From positions 5,883,019 through 5,947,018 of the forward strand of contig NZ_CP067395.1 of NCBI RefSeq assembly GCF_017355525.1: DNA of 64,000 nucleotides. The letters run 5' to 3'. The position numbers were made by a program, and so were the translations under genes. Positions 44,658-53,539 of the stretch are shown here, piece after piece. The DNA is from Lysobacter enzymogenes (GTDB lineage: Bacteria; Pseudomonadota; Gammaproteobacteria; Xanthomonadales; Xanthomonadaceae). The notes below the pieces were generated by a model, which made no database searches, was not told the origin of the DNA, and saw only the letters and a program-made list of their open reading frames with translations. How positions within the stretch are numbered: the stretch's first letter is position 1; each line of letters opens with the position of its first letter.

Positions 44658-47600
44658 GCGGCCGCGAGCCCGGCGACGCCGCGCCGCGCAGCCCGGCGAC
44701 GCGCATTTCGGTGTCCGCGTGGTTCGTGCGCCATCCGGTGGCGACGACGCTGCTGACCGCCGCGGTGCTGCTGCTCGGCGTATTCGCGCAACCGCGGTTG
44801 CCGGTGGCGCCGCTGCCGCAAGCCGATTTCCCGACCCTGCGCATCAACGCCGAACTGCCCGGCGCGAGCCCGGAAACGATGGCCTCGGCGGTCGCCACGC
44901 CGCTGGAGACCCGGCTCACCACCGTGCCCGGCGTGGCCGAGATGACTTCGTCCAGCGCGCTCGGCCAGACCAACATCACCCTGCAGTTCGTGCTCGACAA
45001 GAACATCGACACCGCGGTGCAGGAAGTGCAGGCCGCGATCAACGCCGCGCAAAGCCAGCTGCCGGCCGACATGCCGTCGCCGCCGCGCTGGTTCAAGGTC
45101 AACCCGGCCGACAGCCCGATCCTGGTGCTCGGCGTGACCGGGCCGCAGTTGCCGCTGACCGAACTGAGCGACATCGCCGAAACCGCGCTGTCGCGCAACC
45201 TGACCCAGATCGACGGCGTCGGCGAGGTCTACGTGGTCGGCCAGCAGCGCCCGGCGATCCGCATCCAGGCCGCGCCCGAGCGTCTGGCCGCGCTCGGCCT
45301 GACCCTGGCCGACCTGCGCGAAACCGCGCGCAACGCCAGCGTCAACCAGGCCAAGGGCGCGCTGGTCGGGCAGCGGCGCATGAGCACGCTCGACGCCAAC
45401 GACCAATTGTTCGAGGCGCGCGACTACGAAAAACTGGTGGTGGCCTACCGCGACGGCGCGCCGGTGCGGCTCGGCGAGGTCGCCAAGATCGGCTTCGGCG
45501 CCGAGAACGATTACGTCGCGTCGTGGCCGAACGGCCAGCCCGGCGTGTCGCTGATCGTGTTCCGCCAGCCCGGCGCCAACATCGTCAAGACCACCGACAA
45601 CGTGCTGGCCGCGTTGCCGGGTTTGCAGCAGGCGCTGCCGGCGACGGTCAAGGTGGACGTGCTCAACGACCGCACTCGCACCATCCGCGCCTCGCTGCAC
45701 GAAGTGGAGCTGACCCTGGGCCTGACCATCGTGCTGGTGGTGCTGGTGATGGGGCTGTTCCTGCGCCAGCTGTCGGCGACGATGATCGTCGGCGCGGTGC
45801 TGGTGGTGTCGCTGACGGCGACGTTCGCGGCGATGTACGTACTCGGCTACAGCCTCAACAACCTGACCCTGGTCGCGCTGGTGATCGCGGTCGGCTTCGT
45901 GGTCGACGACGCCATCGTCGTGGTCGAGAACATCCACCGCCATCGCGAGGCCGGCCTGGGCCCGGTCGAGGCCGCGCTCAAGGGCGCCGGCGAGATCGGC
46001 TTCACCGTGGTCTCGATCAGCCTGTCGCTGATCGCCGCGTTCATCCCGCTGCTGTTCATGGGCGGCATCGTCGGCCGCTTGTTCGCCGAGTTCGCGATGA
46101 CCGTGACCGTGGCGATCCTGATCTCCATCGTCGCCTCGCTGACCCTGGCGCCGATGATGGCCGCGCAGCTGATGCGCAAGCCGCCCGCGCACGCGCGCGG
46201 CGGCGACACGTTCGCGGACCGTCTGCTGCGCGGCTACGACCGCAGCCTGCAATGGGCCTTGAACCATCAGCGCACCGTGCTGGCCGGTTTCGCCGCCACC
46301 GTCGCCGTCGCGGTCGCCGGCTACGCCTGGATTCCGAAAGGATTTTTCCCCTCGCAGGACGCCGCGTTCGTGTTCGCCACCACCGAGGCGGCGCAGGACA
46401 TTTCCTTCGACGAAATGGTGGCCAAGCACCAGCAACTGGCCAAGATCGCCGCCGAAGACCCGGCGCTGCTGGCCTACAACCATTCCGTCGGCGCCACCGG
46501 CGGCAGCCCGAGCATGAGCAACGGCCGCATGTGGTTCACGCTCAAGGACCGCGGCGACCGCGACGTGTCCGCCGACCAGTTCATCGAGCGCATGCGCGGC
46601 AAGCTCGCCGCGGTGCCGGGCATCGCGATCTACATGCGCTCGGCCCAGGACATCAACCTCGGCGTCGGCCCGGCGCGCACCCAGTACCAATACGCGCTGC
46701 GCAGCCAGGACAGCCGCGAACTGGCGGCGTGGGCCGATCGATTGACCGCGAAGCTGCGCGAATCGGCGCTGCTGCGCGACGTGTCCAACGACCAGCAGAT
46801 CGGCGCCAGCGTCACCCGCCTGAGCATCGACCGCACCGCCGCGGCGCGCTTCGGCCTGAGCGCGGTGGATATCGACCAAGCCTTGTACGACGCGTTCGGC
46901 CAGCGCCAGATCAACCAGTTCCAGACCCAGACCAACCAGTACAAGGTGATCCTGGAGATCGACCCGCGCCTGCGCGGCAAGGCCGAATCGCTGGCGTATT
47001 TCCACCTGCGCTCGCCGACCACCGGGCAGATGGTGCCGCTGTCGGCGGTGGCGCGGCTGGAGCCGCCGGGCAACGGTTCGCTGGCGATCAACCACAACGG
47101 GCTGCAACCGGCGGTCACGATCTCGTTCAACCTCGCGCCCGGGGTCGCGCTCGGGCAGGCGGTCGACGCGGTCGCCCAGGCCGGGCGCGAGATCGGCCTG
47201 CCGTCGGGCGTCAGCGGCAATTTCCAGGGCACCGCGCAGGCGTTCCGCGATTCGCTGGCGACCCAGCCGCTGCTGATCCTGGCCGCGCTGCTGGCGGTCT
47301 ACATCATCCTCGGCGTGCTCTACGAGAGCTTCGTGCACCCGCTGACGATCCTGTCGACGCTGCCGTCGGCCGGTATCGGCGCGGTCGCGATGCTGTGGCT
47401 GTGGAAGCTGGATTTCTCGATCATGGCCTTGATCGGCATCGTGCTGCTGATCGGCATCGTCAAGAAGAACGGCATCCTGCTGGTCGACTTCGCTCTCGAC
47501 GCGCAGCGCCAGCGCGGGCTGTCGCCGCGCGATGCGATCCACGAGGCCTGCCTGACCCGGTTCCGCCCGATCGCGATGACCACGCTGGCGGCGCTGCTCG

Positions 47601-47812
47601 GCGCGATTCCGCTGATGCTCGGCTTCGGCACCGGTTCGGAACTGCGCCAGCCGCTCGGCGTGGCGGTGGTCGGCGGCCTGCTGATCAGCCAGCTGCTGAC
47701 CCTGTACAGCACCCCGGTGGTGTATCTGGCCCTGGACCGGCTGTTCCTGAGCCGGCGCCGCGAGTCGTCCGCGGCCGCGGACGCGCCGCTGGCCAGCCCC
47801 GCGGCGGCCTGA
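44654..47812 (+). CDS. RND multidrug efflux permease (HAE1 family, MdtB/MdtC-like)
   Basis: 1052 residues with twelve membrane helices and two large periplasmic loops. RND signatures: RLPVAPLPQADFPTLRI after TM1, GVAEMTSSSALGQTNITLQF, and the proton-relay TM4 VGFVVDDAIVVVENIHRH with paired aspartates. The second-half motif GIVLLIGIVKKNGILLVDFA has Lys in TM10. Specificity loops resemble the HAE1 drug exporters MdtB/C rather than heavy-metal CusA, although the linked two-component system is of the heavy-metal type. It exports drugs, bile-salt-like or other amphiphilic compounds using proton motive force. Confidence 0.94.
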   Translation: MSGREPGDAAPRSPATRISVSAWFVRHPVATTLLTAAVLLLGVFAQPRLPVAPLPQADFPTLRINAELPGASPETMASAVATPLETRLTTVPGVAEMTSSSALGQTNITLQFVLDKNIDTAVQEVQAAINAAQSQLPADMPSPPRWFKVNPADSPILVLGVTGPQLPLTELSDIAETALSRNLTQIDGVGEVYVVGQQRPAIRIQAAPERLAALGLTLADLRETARNASVNQAKGALVGQRRMSTLDANDQLFEARDYEKLVVAYRDGAPVRLGEVAKIGFGAENDYVASWPNGQPGVSLIVFRQPGANIVKTTDNVLAALPGLQQALPATVKVDVLNDRTRTIRASLHEVELTLGLTIVLVVLVMGLFLRQLSATMIVGAVLVVSLTATFAAMYVLGYSLNNLTLVALVIAVGFVVDDAIVVVENIHRHREAGLGPVEAALKGAGEIGFTVVSISLSLIAAFIPLLFMGGIVGRLFAEFAMTVTVAILISIVASLTLAPMMAAQLMRKPPAHARGGDTFADRLLRGYDRSLQWALNHQRTVLAGFAATVAVAVAGYAWIPKGFFPSQDAAFVFATTEAAQDISFDEMVAKHQQLAKIAAEDPALLAYNHSVGATGGSPSMSNGRMWFTLKDRGDRDVSADQFIERMRGKLAAVPGIAIYMRSAQDINLGVGPARTQYQYALRSQDSRELAAWADRLTAKLRESALLRDVSNDQQIGASVTRLSIDRTAAARFGLSAVDIDQALYDAFGQRQINQFQTQTNQYKVILEIDPRLRGKAESLAYFHLRSPTTGQMVPLSAVARLEPPGNGSLAINHNGLQPAVTISFNLAPGVALGQAVDAVAQAGREIGLPSGVSGNFQGTAQAFRDSLATQPLLILAALLAVYIILGVLYESFVHPLTILSTLPSAGIGAVAMLWLWKLDFSIMALIGIVLLIGIVKKNGILLVDFALDAQRQRGLSPRDAIHEACLTRFRPIAMTTLAALLGAIPLMLGFGTGSELRQPLGVAVVGGLLISQLLTLYSTPVVYLALDRLFLSRRRESSAAADAPLASPAAA

Positions 47813-47864
47813 GCGGGGTTAGGATGCCTGCAGCGCCCATCGATGCCATGAAGCCGCACCCGCA

Positions 47865-48572
47865 ATGAAACTTTTGATCGTCGAGGACGAAGCCAAGACC
47901 GCCGACTACCTGCGCGACGGCCTGGCCGAGCAAGGCTGGAGCGTCGACGTCGCCCGCGACGGCAACACCGGCCTGCACCTGGCGCGCGAGTTCGATTACG
48001 ACGTGATCGTGCTCGACGTGATGCTGCCGGGCCTGGACGGTTTCAGCGTGCTGCGCGAACTGCGCCTGCGCAAGCAGACCCCGGTCATCATGCTGACCGC
48101 GCGCGACCGCATCGACGACCGCGTGCACGGCCTCGGCGCCGGCGCCGACGATTATCTGGTCAAACCCTTTTCCTTCATCGAACTGCTGGCGCGCCTGCAG
48201 GCGCTGGTGCGGCGCGGGCGCCAGCAGGAGCCGACCGAACTGAGCATCGGCGACCTGCAGATCAACCTGATCGCGCGCCGCGCGTTCCGCGACGGCAATC
48301 GTCTGGACCTGACCGGCAAGGAATTCGCGCTGCTCGCGCTGCTGGCCCAGCGCCGCGGCCAGATCCTGTCGAAGACGGTGATCGCCGCGCAGGTGTGGGA
48401 CATCAATTTCGACAGCAACACCAACGTGGTCGAAGTGGCGATCAAGCGCCTGCGCGCGAAGATCGACGGCCCGTTCCGCAGCAAGCTGCTGCATACCGTG
48501 CGCGGCATGGGCTATGTGCTGGAGACGCGCGAGGACGAGGACGGCGCAGCCAACGGCAGGGCCGGCGCATGA
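47865..48572 (+). CDS. Heavy-metal-type response regulator (CusR/CopR/IrlR-like)
   Basis: 235 residues. Receiver domain with acidic pocket E8-D9, phospho-acceptor D51 (DVIVLDVMLPG), T in MLTARD and K in LVKPFSF. The OmpR-type winged helix (about 128-225) has LTGKEFALLALLAQ, FDSNTNVVEVAIKRLRAKI and the RGMGYVLE beta hairpin. Encoded 52 bases after the pump gene and overlapping the kinase gene by four bases. Likely binds the TGAC dyad upstream of the operon. Confidence 0.92.
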   Translation: MKLLIVEDEAKTADYLRDGLAEQGWSVDVARDGNTGLHLAREFDYDVIVLDVMLPGLDGFSVLRELRLRKQTPVIMLTARDRIDDRVHGLGAGADDYLVKPFSFIELLARLQALVRRGRQQEPTELSIGDLQINLIARRAFRDGNRLDLTGKEFALLALLAQRRGQILSKTVIAAQVWDINFDSNTNVVEVAIKRLRAKIDGPFRSKLLHTVRGMGYVLETREDEDGAANGRAGA

Positions 48573-49978
48573 AACGTTGGCGCGAAGCGGCGATCGCGCA
48601 CCGGCTGGCGGCGATGTTCGCCGCCGCCGCGCTGCTGGTGTTCGCCCTGGTCGGCATCGCGCTGTACCAAGTGCTGGAAAGTCAGGTGGTGCGCTATCAG
48701 CACGCCGAGCTGGAAACCAAGCTGCGCTATGTCGCCGGCAGCGTCGCCGCGTGCGATATGCGCGAGCGCTGGTACAAGGTCGAGGACAAGGTCGAGTACC
48801 TGACCTCCAGCGACCGCAGCACCAAGATCTGGGCCTGGAGCGGCGATCGCGGCTTCCGCATCGGCCCCGGCGTGCCCAAGGTCGAGACGACGCGGGCCAA
48901 GGCCGACCGCGGCATGGGCAAGGTCTGGCTGCCCGACAGCGACGCGCCGTACCGCGTGCTCGAGGAACTGGTGCCGGCCAAGGGCGAGCGCCCGCAGGTG
49001 CGGCTGTGGGTCGGCATGGATTCGCAGCCTTACCGCACCGCGATGCGCGGCTTCACGATGGCGCTGATCGGCTTCGGCCTGGTCGGCACGGTGCTGGTGG
49101 CCTTGCTCGGGCACTGGATCGCGCGGGTCGGTTTGCGCCCGCTCAACCGGCTGTCGGCCGAGGCGCAGCGGCTGAGCCCGAGCAAGCTCTCGCAGCGCCT
49201 GCAACCGACCGACCTGCCGCCGGAACTGGGCCGGCTGACCGGCGCGTTCAACGGCGCGCTCGACCGCCTGGAGACCGCCTACACCCGGCTCGACGCGTTC
49301 AACGCCGACGTCGCCCACGAACTGCGCACGCCGCTGACCAATCTGATGGGCCAGACCCAGGTCGCGCTGCAACGCCCGCGCGATGCGCAGCGGTTGACCG
49401 ATGTGCTGACCTCGAACCTGGAGGAGCTCGAGCGCATGCGCGGCATCGTCAACGACATGCTGTTCCTGTCGCGCGCGGGGCAGGGCGACATCGCCCTGGA
49501 CCGGGTCTGCGTGCCGCTGGCGGAAGAAGTGGCCAAGACCGGCGAATTCCTCGAATACCTGCTCGAGGAGGCGGGCATGCGCCTGCGCATCGACGGCGCC
49601 GCCGAGGCCTGGATCGACACCTCGCTGTTCCGCCGGGCGATGACCAACCTGCTGCACAACGCGGTCCAGCACGCGGTACCGGGCTCGGAAATCGTGGTGG
49701 AAGTGCGCGGCGGCGAAGGCGCGGCCGGCGACTGCGGCAACGGCGCCAGCGTGGCGGTGCGCAACGACGGCAAGTGCGTGGAGCCGGAACACCTGGCGCG
49801 GATGTTCGACCGGTTCTACCGCGTCGACGCATCGCGCGAGCACCGCGGCGAGCGCCACCACGGCCTGGGCCTGTCGATCGTCAAGGCGATCGCGCTGCTG
49901 CACGGCGGCAGCGTGTTCGCCGCCAGCGGCGACGGCCGCACCACGGTGGGTTTCAGCCTGGCGCCGCCCGCCGCGTAG
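48569..49978 (+). CDS. Heavy-metal-type sensor histidine kinase (CusS/IrlS-like)
   Basis: 469 residues. TM1 at about 14-34, periplasmic sensor about 35-160, TM2 about 162-182, HAMP, then HisKA with H250 (FNADVAHELRTPLTNL). HATPase boxes: N in MTNLLHNAVQHA, a degenerate G1 region, F-box FDRFYRVD and G2 GLGLSIVKAIALLHGG. The sensor domain carries few His/Cys/Met residues, so a metal ligand is not obvious and the pump type argues for another stimulus. Start overlaps the regulator stop (ATGA). Confidence 0.92.
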   Translation: MKRWREAAIAHRLAAMFAAAALLVFALVGIALYQVLESQVVRYQHAELETKLRYVAGSVAACDMRERWYKVEDKVEYLTSSDRSTKIWAWSGDRGFRIGPGVPKVETTRAKADRGMGKVWLPDSDAPYRVLEELVPAKGERPQVRLWVGMDSQPYRTAMRGFTMALIGFGLVGTVLVALLGHWIARVGLRPLNRLSAEAQRLSPSKLSQRLQPTDLPPELGRLTGAFNGALDRLETAYTRLDAFNADVAHELRTPLTNLMGQTQVALQRPRDAQRLTDVLTSNLEELERMRGIVNDMLFLSRAGQGDIALDRVCVPLAEEVAKTGEFLEYLLEEAGMRLRIDGAAEAWIDTSLFRRAMTNLLHNAVQHAVPGSEIVVEVRGGEGAAGDCGNGASVAVRNDGKCVEPEHLARMFDRFYRVDASREHRGERHHGLGLSIVKAIALLHGGSVFAASGDGRTTVGFSLAPPAA

Positions 49979-49991
49979 TTGGATTTACTAC

Positions 49992-50125
49992 CTGTAGGAG
50001 CGGCGCAAGCCGCGACCGCGCCAACCCAACGACTGCGCGACCGCATCGCCCCCGATGCGGAAGCGGCCCGGTAGGGTTTCGTCGCAGTCGCGTTGGCGTT
50101 GTCGCGGCTTGCGCCGCTCCTACAG
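49992..50125. repeat. Dyad repeat of the TGTAGGAGCGGC family (largest copy)
   Basis: Left arm CTGTAGGAGCGGCGCAAGCC and onward from 49992; right arm is its exact inverse, ending GCTCCTACAG at 50125, with about 80 bases between. The arms share 25 bases without mismatch. Lies between convergent hk and rnk genes. Confidence 0.85.
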
Positions 50126-50145
50126 GGGGGGAACCGACTTACGGC

Positions 50146-50583
50146 TCAGCGATGCAGATCGCCGGCCGCTTCGGGCTGATAGCGCAGACCGAGCACGCGC
50201 AGCGACACATGGCGTCCGCCCGGCAGCGGCCATTGGATGCTCGCGCCGACGCGCAGGCCGAGCAGGGCGGTGCCGACCGGGGCCAGGATCGAGATGCGTT
50301 GCGCGCTGCCGTCGGCGTCGCGCGGATAGACCAGGGTGGCTTCGCGTTCTTCGCCGCTGTCTTCGTCGCGGAAGCGGATCACCGAATTCATCGTGATCGC
50401 GTCGGCCGGCATCTGCGCCGGTTCGCGCAGTTGCGCGCGTTCGAGTTCGCGGCGCAGGCCGCTGGTGTCCAGGCCGGCGGCCTGCGGGGTTTCCAATAAT
50501 GCTTCCAGGCGTTCGCAATCCAGCCGCGAAACGATCAGCGGCGGGGGCAGACCGGAGGGGTGGGGCAGGTGACGCTCGTTCAT
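50146..50583 (-). CDS. rnk: Regulator of nucleoside diphosphate kinase (GreA/B-like)
   Basis: 145 residues from ATG 50583. Short N-terminal helical part without the GreA coiled-coil basic patch. The C-terminal FKBP-like domain has AITMNSVIRFRDEDSGEE, TLVYPRDADGSAQRISILAP, GTALLGLRVGASIQW and LRYQPEAAGD. This is the Rnk arrangement, an RNA-polymerase-binding protein that competes with Gre factors. Stands alone. Confidence 0.88.
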   Translation of the reverse strand: MNERHLPHPSGLPPPLIVSRLDCERLEALLETPQAAGLDTSGLRRELERAQLREPAQMPADAITMNSVIRFRDEDSGEEREATLVYPRDADGSAQRISILAPVGTALLGLRVGASIQWPLPGGRHVSLRVLGLRYQPEAAGDLHR

Positions 50584-51143
50584 CGCAGGCTCCAAAGCAA
50601 GCGCGGGCGGCGCCGAGGCGCCGCCCGCAGTGAGGTGTGCGACGACCATAGCCGGGGTGCGCGCGCGCGGCAAGCCGGGCGCGGTTCGCTTGCGCGATGC
50701 GACGCGGATCCACGCGCTAGGTCGCATCGTCCGCGCTTCCGGCGGCCGCATCTGAAGCGTCCGCGTTCGCAGCGCTGGCATCGCAAGCGTCCACGGTCGA
50801 ATCGCCTGCGTTCGAAGGATTCCGATCCGAGCCGCGCCCGGCCGGGCCGGCTCGATCGAGTCCGGCTTTGCGCGGGCCGCGCGCATCCGAACCGCGCCAC
50901 GGTCCGTATCGCCGGATAACGCCCCGGGCCGCGCCCGCGACCGAATCCCTATCCATGCCGGCTGCCTTCATCGCTCACGTCGAACGGCCACCGCGCCCGC
51001 GCCGGCGACGCGGGCGCGCACGCCTGGCCGCCATACGCGCACGGCCCGCGCCGGCGACGCGCGCGGGTTTGCCGAATCTGCCCGCCGGCTGGCTAGAATC
51101 CCCGCTTTCGCGCGCCGCGCCGGCGCGCACGTTCGAGGCACCG
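50584..51143. other. Intergenic region between divergent rnk and ECF sigma genes
   Basis: 560 bases without a supported gene. A stretch at 50750-50830 repeats short GCGTCCGCGTTCG/GCATCGCAAGCGTCC-like units irregularly. TAGAAT at 51094 (separate entry) is the likely sigma promoter -10. Confidence 0.35.
51094..51099 (+). promoter_or_regulatory. Probable -10 box of the ECF sigma gene
   Basis: TAGAAT in GGCTAGAATCC, 45 bases before the start codon. TTGCCG at 51069 is a possible -35 but at 19-base spacing. Confidence 0.4.
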
Positions 51144-51725
51144 ATGTCCGAAATCACGGCCCCGCAGTCCGCACTCCCCGACGCTGCCGACGACTCCGCC
51201 GCCGAACTGCTGCGCGCGGTCGCGCGCGGCGACCGCGCCGCGTTCGAGCGGCTCTACCGCGACACCTCCGCGCGCCTGTACGGCGTCTGCCTGCGCCTGC
51301 TGCCCGAGCGCGCCGAGGCCGAGGACGTGTTGCAGGAGGTCTATGCCACGGTCTGGCGCAAGGCCGGCCAGTTCGACGCCGAGCGCGCCAGCGCCGCGGT
51401 GTGGCTGGCGATGATCGCGCGCAACAAGGCCATCGACCGGCTGCGCTCGCTGCCGTCGCTGCGGCGCGCGCCGCTGGAGCTGATGGACGAGGTCGCCGAC
51501 GCCGCGCCGACGCCGTCGGCGCAGGCCGAGAGCGCCGACGAGCGCGAGCGCCTGCGCCAGTGCATGGACGAGCTCGACGCGCGCCGGCGCGGCCTGATCC
51601 GCACCGCGTTCTTCGACGGCAGCACCTACGAGGAACTGGCGCAGCGCACCGGCTCGCCGCTCGGCAGCGTCAAGAGCTGGATCCGCCGCGGCCTGATCCA
51701 ACTGCGCGCGTGCCTGGAGCGCTGA
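51144..51725 (+). CDS. ECF-type RNA polymerase sigma factor
   Basis: 193 residues from ATG 51144. Region 2 is at about 20-95 (FERLYRDTSARLYGVCLRLL, RAEAEDVLQEVYATVWRKA, WLAMIARNKAIDRLR). Region 4 is at about 135-190 (CMDELDARRRGLIRTAFFDG, TYEELAQRTGSPLGSVKSWI). It lacks regions 1.1 and 3, as in ECF sigmas. It is followed after six bases by its presumed anti-sigma factor, so it is probably held inactive until an envelope or oxidative signal. Confidence 0.93.
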   Translation: MSEITAPQSALPDAADDSAAELLRAVARGDRAAFERLYRDTSARLYGVCLRLLPERAEAEDVLQEVYATVWRKAGQFDAERASAAVWLAMIARNKAIDRLRSLPSLRRAPLELMDEVADAAPTPSAQAESADERERLRQCMDELDARRRGLIRTAFFDGSTYEELAQRTGSPLGSVKSWIRRGLIQLRACLER

Positions 51726-51731
51726 GCCGAC

Positions 51732-52487
51732 ATGGACATTCGCGAACACGATATCGACCGCGAGCCGCCGGGCGCCGATGTGCAGGCGGGGGAGTACGCG
51801 TTGGGGGTTTTGAACGAGCGCGAACGCCGGCTCGCGGAGTTGCGCGTGGAGACCGATCCGGCGTTCGCTCGGTTGGTCCACGACTGGCAACGCCGCCTGG
51901 CGACGCTGCTCGACGAGATCGAACCGGTCGCCGCGCCGGCGCAGCTGTGGCCGCGCCTGCGCGTGCGCCTGGGCTGGTCTCCGGCGCAGGGCGAGCGTCC
52001 GCACGGGCTGTGGCACAGCGCCGGGTTCTGGCGCGGCGCAGCCGCGGCGGCAGCCGCGCTGGCGGCGGTGGCGCTGTGGAGCGGGCGCGCGCCGGCGCCG
52101 GTCGCGCCGCCGCTGGCGCAGCAACCGCCGGTGATGATCGAACACCAGCCCGCGTTCCCGGTCACCCGCCTGGCGCGCGACGACGGCAGCGCCGGCTGGC
52201 TGGCCTCGATCGACCAGCACCACGCCAAGGTCATGACCATGCCGGTGCCCGCGCCGGAGGATCCGCAGGGCCGCGTCGCCGAACTGTGGCTGATTCCCAA
52301 GGGCGAGGCGCCGCGTTCGCTGGGCCTGATCTCGACCGAGTGGGCCGATTCGGTCAAGGTGCCGGCCGAGGCCGCGGCCAAGCTCGCCGCCGGCGCGACC
52401 CTGGCGATCACCCTGGAGCCCAAGGGCGGCGCCCCGCACGGCGTACCCACCGGGCCGGTGGTGGCGAAAGGCAACATCGCGTTGTAA
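51732..52487 (+). CDS. Anti-sigma factor (RskA-like)
   Basis: 251 residues. N-terminal cytoplasmic anti-sigma helices (GEYALGVLNERERRLAEL ... WQRRLATLLDEI) and one transmembrane helix (GAAAAAAALAAVALW, about 100-115). The extracytoplasmic domain of the RskA C-terminal type has KVMTMPVPAPEDPQGRVAEL, LWLIPKGEAPRSLGLI and ITLEPKGGAPHGVPTGPVV. No Zn-binding HxxxCxxC, so not a redox ZAS protein. Operon with the ECF sigma. Confidence 0.9.
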   Translation: MDIREHDIDREPPGADVQAGEYALGVLNERERRLAELRVETDPAFARLVHDWQRRLATLLDEIEPVAAPAQLWPRLRVRLGWSPAQGERPHGLWHSAGFWRGAAAAAAALAAVALWSGRAPAPVAPPLAQQPPVMIEHQPAFPVTRLARDDGSAGWLASIDQHHAKVMTMPVPAPEDPQGRVAELWLIPKGEAPRSLGLISTEWADSVKVPAEAAAKLAAGATLAITLEPKGGAPHGVPTGPVVAKGNIAL

Positions 52488-52564
52488 GTCCGCGATGGCG
52501 CGGCGGTCGCCCGGGTCGCTCGCCGGCGCTCGCGGCGGCCTGCAAAAAAACTTTCAAATAACCG

Positions 52565-52594
52565 TTGACAGTCGGAGCGCCGCAACGCAACATA
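52565..52594 (+). promoter_or_regulatory. Promoter of tRNA-Leu
   Basis: A perfect TTGACA (52565-52570), 17-18 bases, then CAACATAC, about 45 bases before the tRNA. The region from 52540 is AT-rich (AAAAAAACTTTCAAAT), like an UP element. Confidence 0.6.
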
Positions 52595-52638
52595 CGCCTC
52601 CTCGCAGCGGCGCCGGTTCATCGGCAACGAAGCGGAAG

Positions 52639-52723
<85 letters not shown>

Positions 52724-52764
52724 CTACAGTAGCAACGTCAAGGCTTCCAGAGAAATTGGCGTAA

Positions 52765-53001
52765 TCAAGGCGAGCTTCGGCTCGCCTTTTGCTTTTTCAG
52801 CTTCCCGGCGCGGTTCTGGTCCCGCCACTCGACGACCTCGCCCGCCTTCCAGGTGGCCGGCTTCCGGGTGATCCTGACCGGGAAGCCTGGCTTGCACGCG
52901 ATCGTGGCCAGGAAATGTTCAGGTGTGATGCCCCAGAGCTCGGCGCATTCGGCCGCGGTCATGGCCAGTTCCTGCCACGGGATCTTCTCAGCCGCCCCCA
53001 T
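52765..53001 (-). CDS. Phage wHTH protein, possible excisionase
   Basis: 78 residues from ATG 53001. Helix-turn-helix of the MerR/AlpA/Xis kind: LAMTAAECAELWGITPEHFL, then FPVRITRKPATWKAGEVVEW, ending in basic KLKKQKASRSSP. Position right next to tRNA-Leu is where an excisionase is expected. The stop lies beside the tRNA terminator hairpin. Role is inference. Confidence 0.65.
   Translation of the reverse strand: MGAAEKIPWQELAMTAAECAELWGITPEHFLATIACKPGFPVRITRKPATWKAGEVVEWRDQNRAGKLKKQKASRSSP
52769..52790 (+). terminator. Terminator after tRNA-Leu, at the prophage edge
   Basis: GGCGAGC TTCG GCTCGCC followed by TTTTGCTTTTTC. It overlaps the 3' end of the first minus-strand phage gene (ends 52765), so host and phage transcripts meet here. 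Confidence 0.8.
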
Positions 53002-53197
53002 CGCCTTTCTCCTTGTCGTAGTGCGGCGCCTCCTGCCGCAGTGTCCAGCCAACTGCGTCCTCGACACGTCGCTCGAGAAGTTGCCCCGAGAACCCCGTGC
53101 GCCCGCGGCATAGGGTTGCGACTCCATCGCGGACCGACATGACCTTGAAGATCATTCCCGACGGGGACTCCCAAACCTCTCCTATCTCAAACTTCAT
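52988..53197 (-). CDS. Small phage protein, unknown
   Basis: 69 residues from ATG 53197. Compact beta-rich start (KFEIGEVWESPSGMIFKVMS) resembling small SH3-like phage proteins, acidic/glycine tail. It overlaps the HTH gene by 14 bases and its own start lies within the 3' end of the HNH gene. Confidence 0.6.
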   Translation of the reverse strand: MKFEIGEVWESPSGMIFKVMSVRDGVATLCRGRTGFSGQLLERRVEDAVGWTLRQEAPHYDKEKGDGGG

Positions 53198-53486
53198 CGC
53201 CCCTCTCCTCGTTGGTGTTTCCACGTCGGTGGTTGCATTTGGCGTGGGAGATTGAAAGGTTGCTCATTTCGTCAGTCCCGCCCTTGGATAGTGGAAGTAC
53301 GTGTTCCAGGGTTGCCCATTGACGGGGGACGTGCTTGCCACAAACAAAGCAGGACACAATGCCTGCGTTTCGCTTGGCGAGCATTCGATACACCGTCTCC
53401 CGGCGGCGCTGCATGATCGTCGCCTTTAGCATTCCTCGAAGGTGACGGCCAACAGAGCGACGGCTGTTCTTGCTGACAGGCCTCAT
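53187..53486 (-). CDS. HNH endonuclease
   Basis: 99 residues from ATG 53486. Basic N-terminus, then the HNH core: CFVCGKHVP, LEHVLPLSKGGTDEMSNL and SHAKCNHRRGN. Two CxxC-type pairs bind zinc, and EH...N...H form the beta-beta-alpha-metal site. Probably phage packaging-associated or a homing nuclease. Located between methyltransferase and HTH genes. Confidence 0.85.
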   Translation of the reverse strand: MRPVSKNSRRSVGRHLRGMLKATIMQRRRETVYRMLAKRNAGIVSCFVCGKHVPRQWATLEHVLPLSKGGTDEMSNLSISHAKCNHRRGNTNEERGDEV

Positions 53487-53539
53487 CGCGCGCTCCCCTT
53501 CGCCGGCTCGCGGCTCGCGGTCAGGTGGCGGGACTTCAT
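53483..53539 (-). CDS. Possible 18-residue linker ORF
   Basis: MKSRHLTASREPAKGSAR. Its ATG overlaps the methyltransferase stop and its TGA overlaps the HNH start (ATGA at both ends), filling the only gap in the overlapping gene chain. AAGGGGAG inside it serves as the HNH ribosome site, so it may exist only for translational reinitiation. Confidence 0.3.
   Translation of the reverse strand: MKSRHLTASREPAKGSAR

Noticed and set aside
44654..47812. Copper/silver exporter CusA
   Set aside because: Pump motifs fit HAE1 drug exporters; heavy-metal type is suggested only by the linked regulator and kinase.
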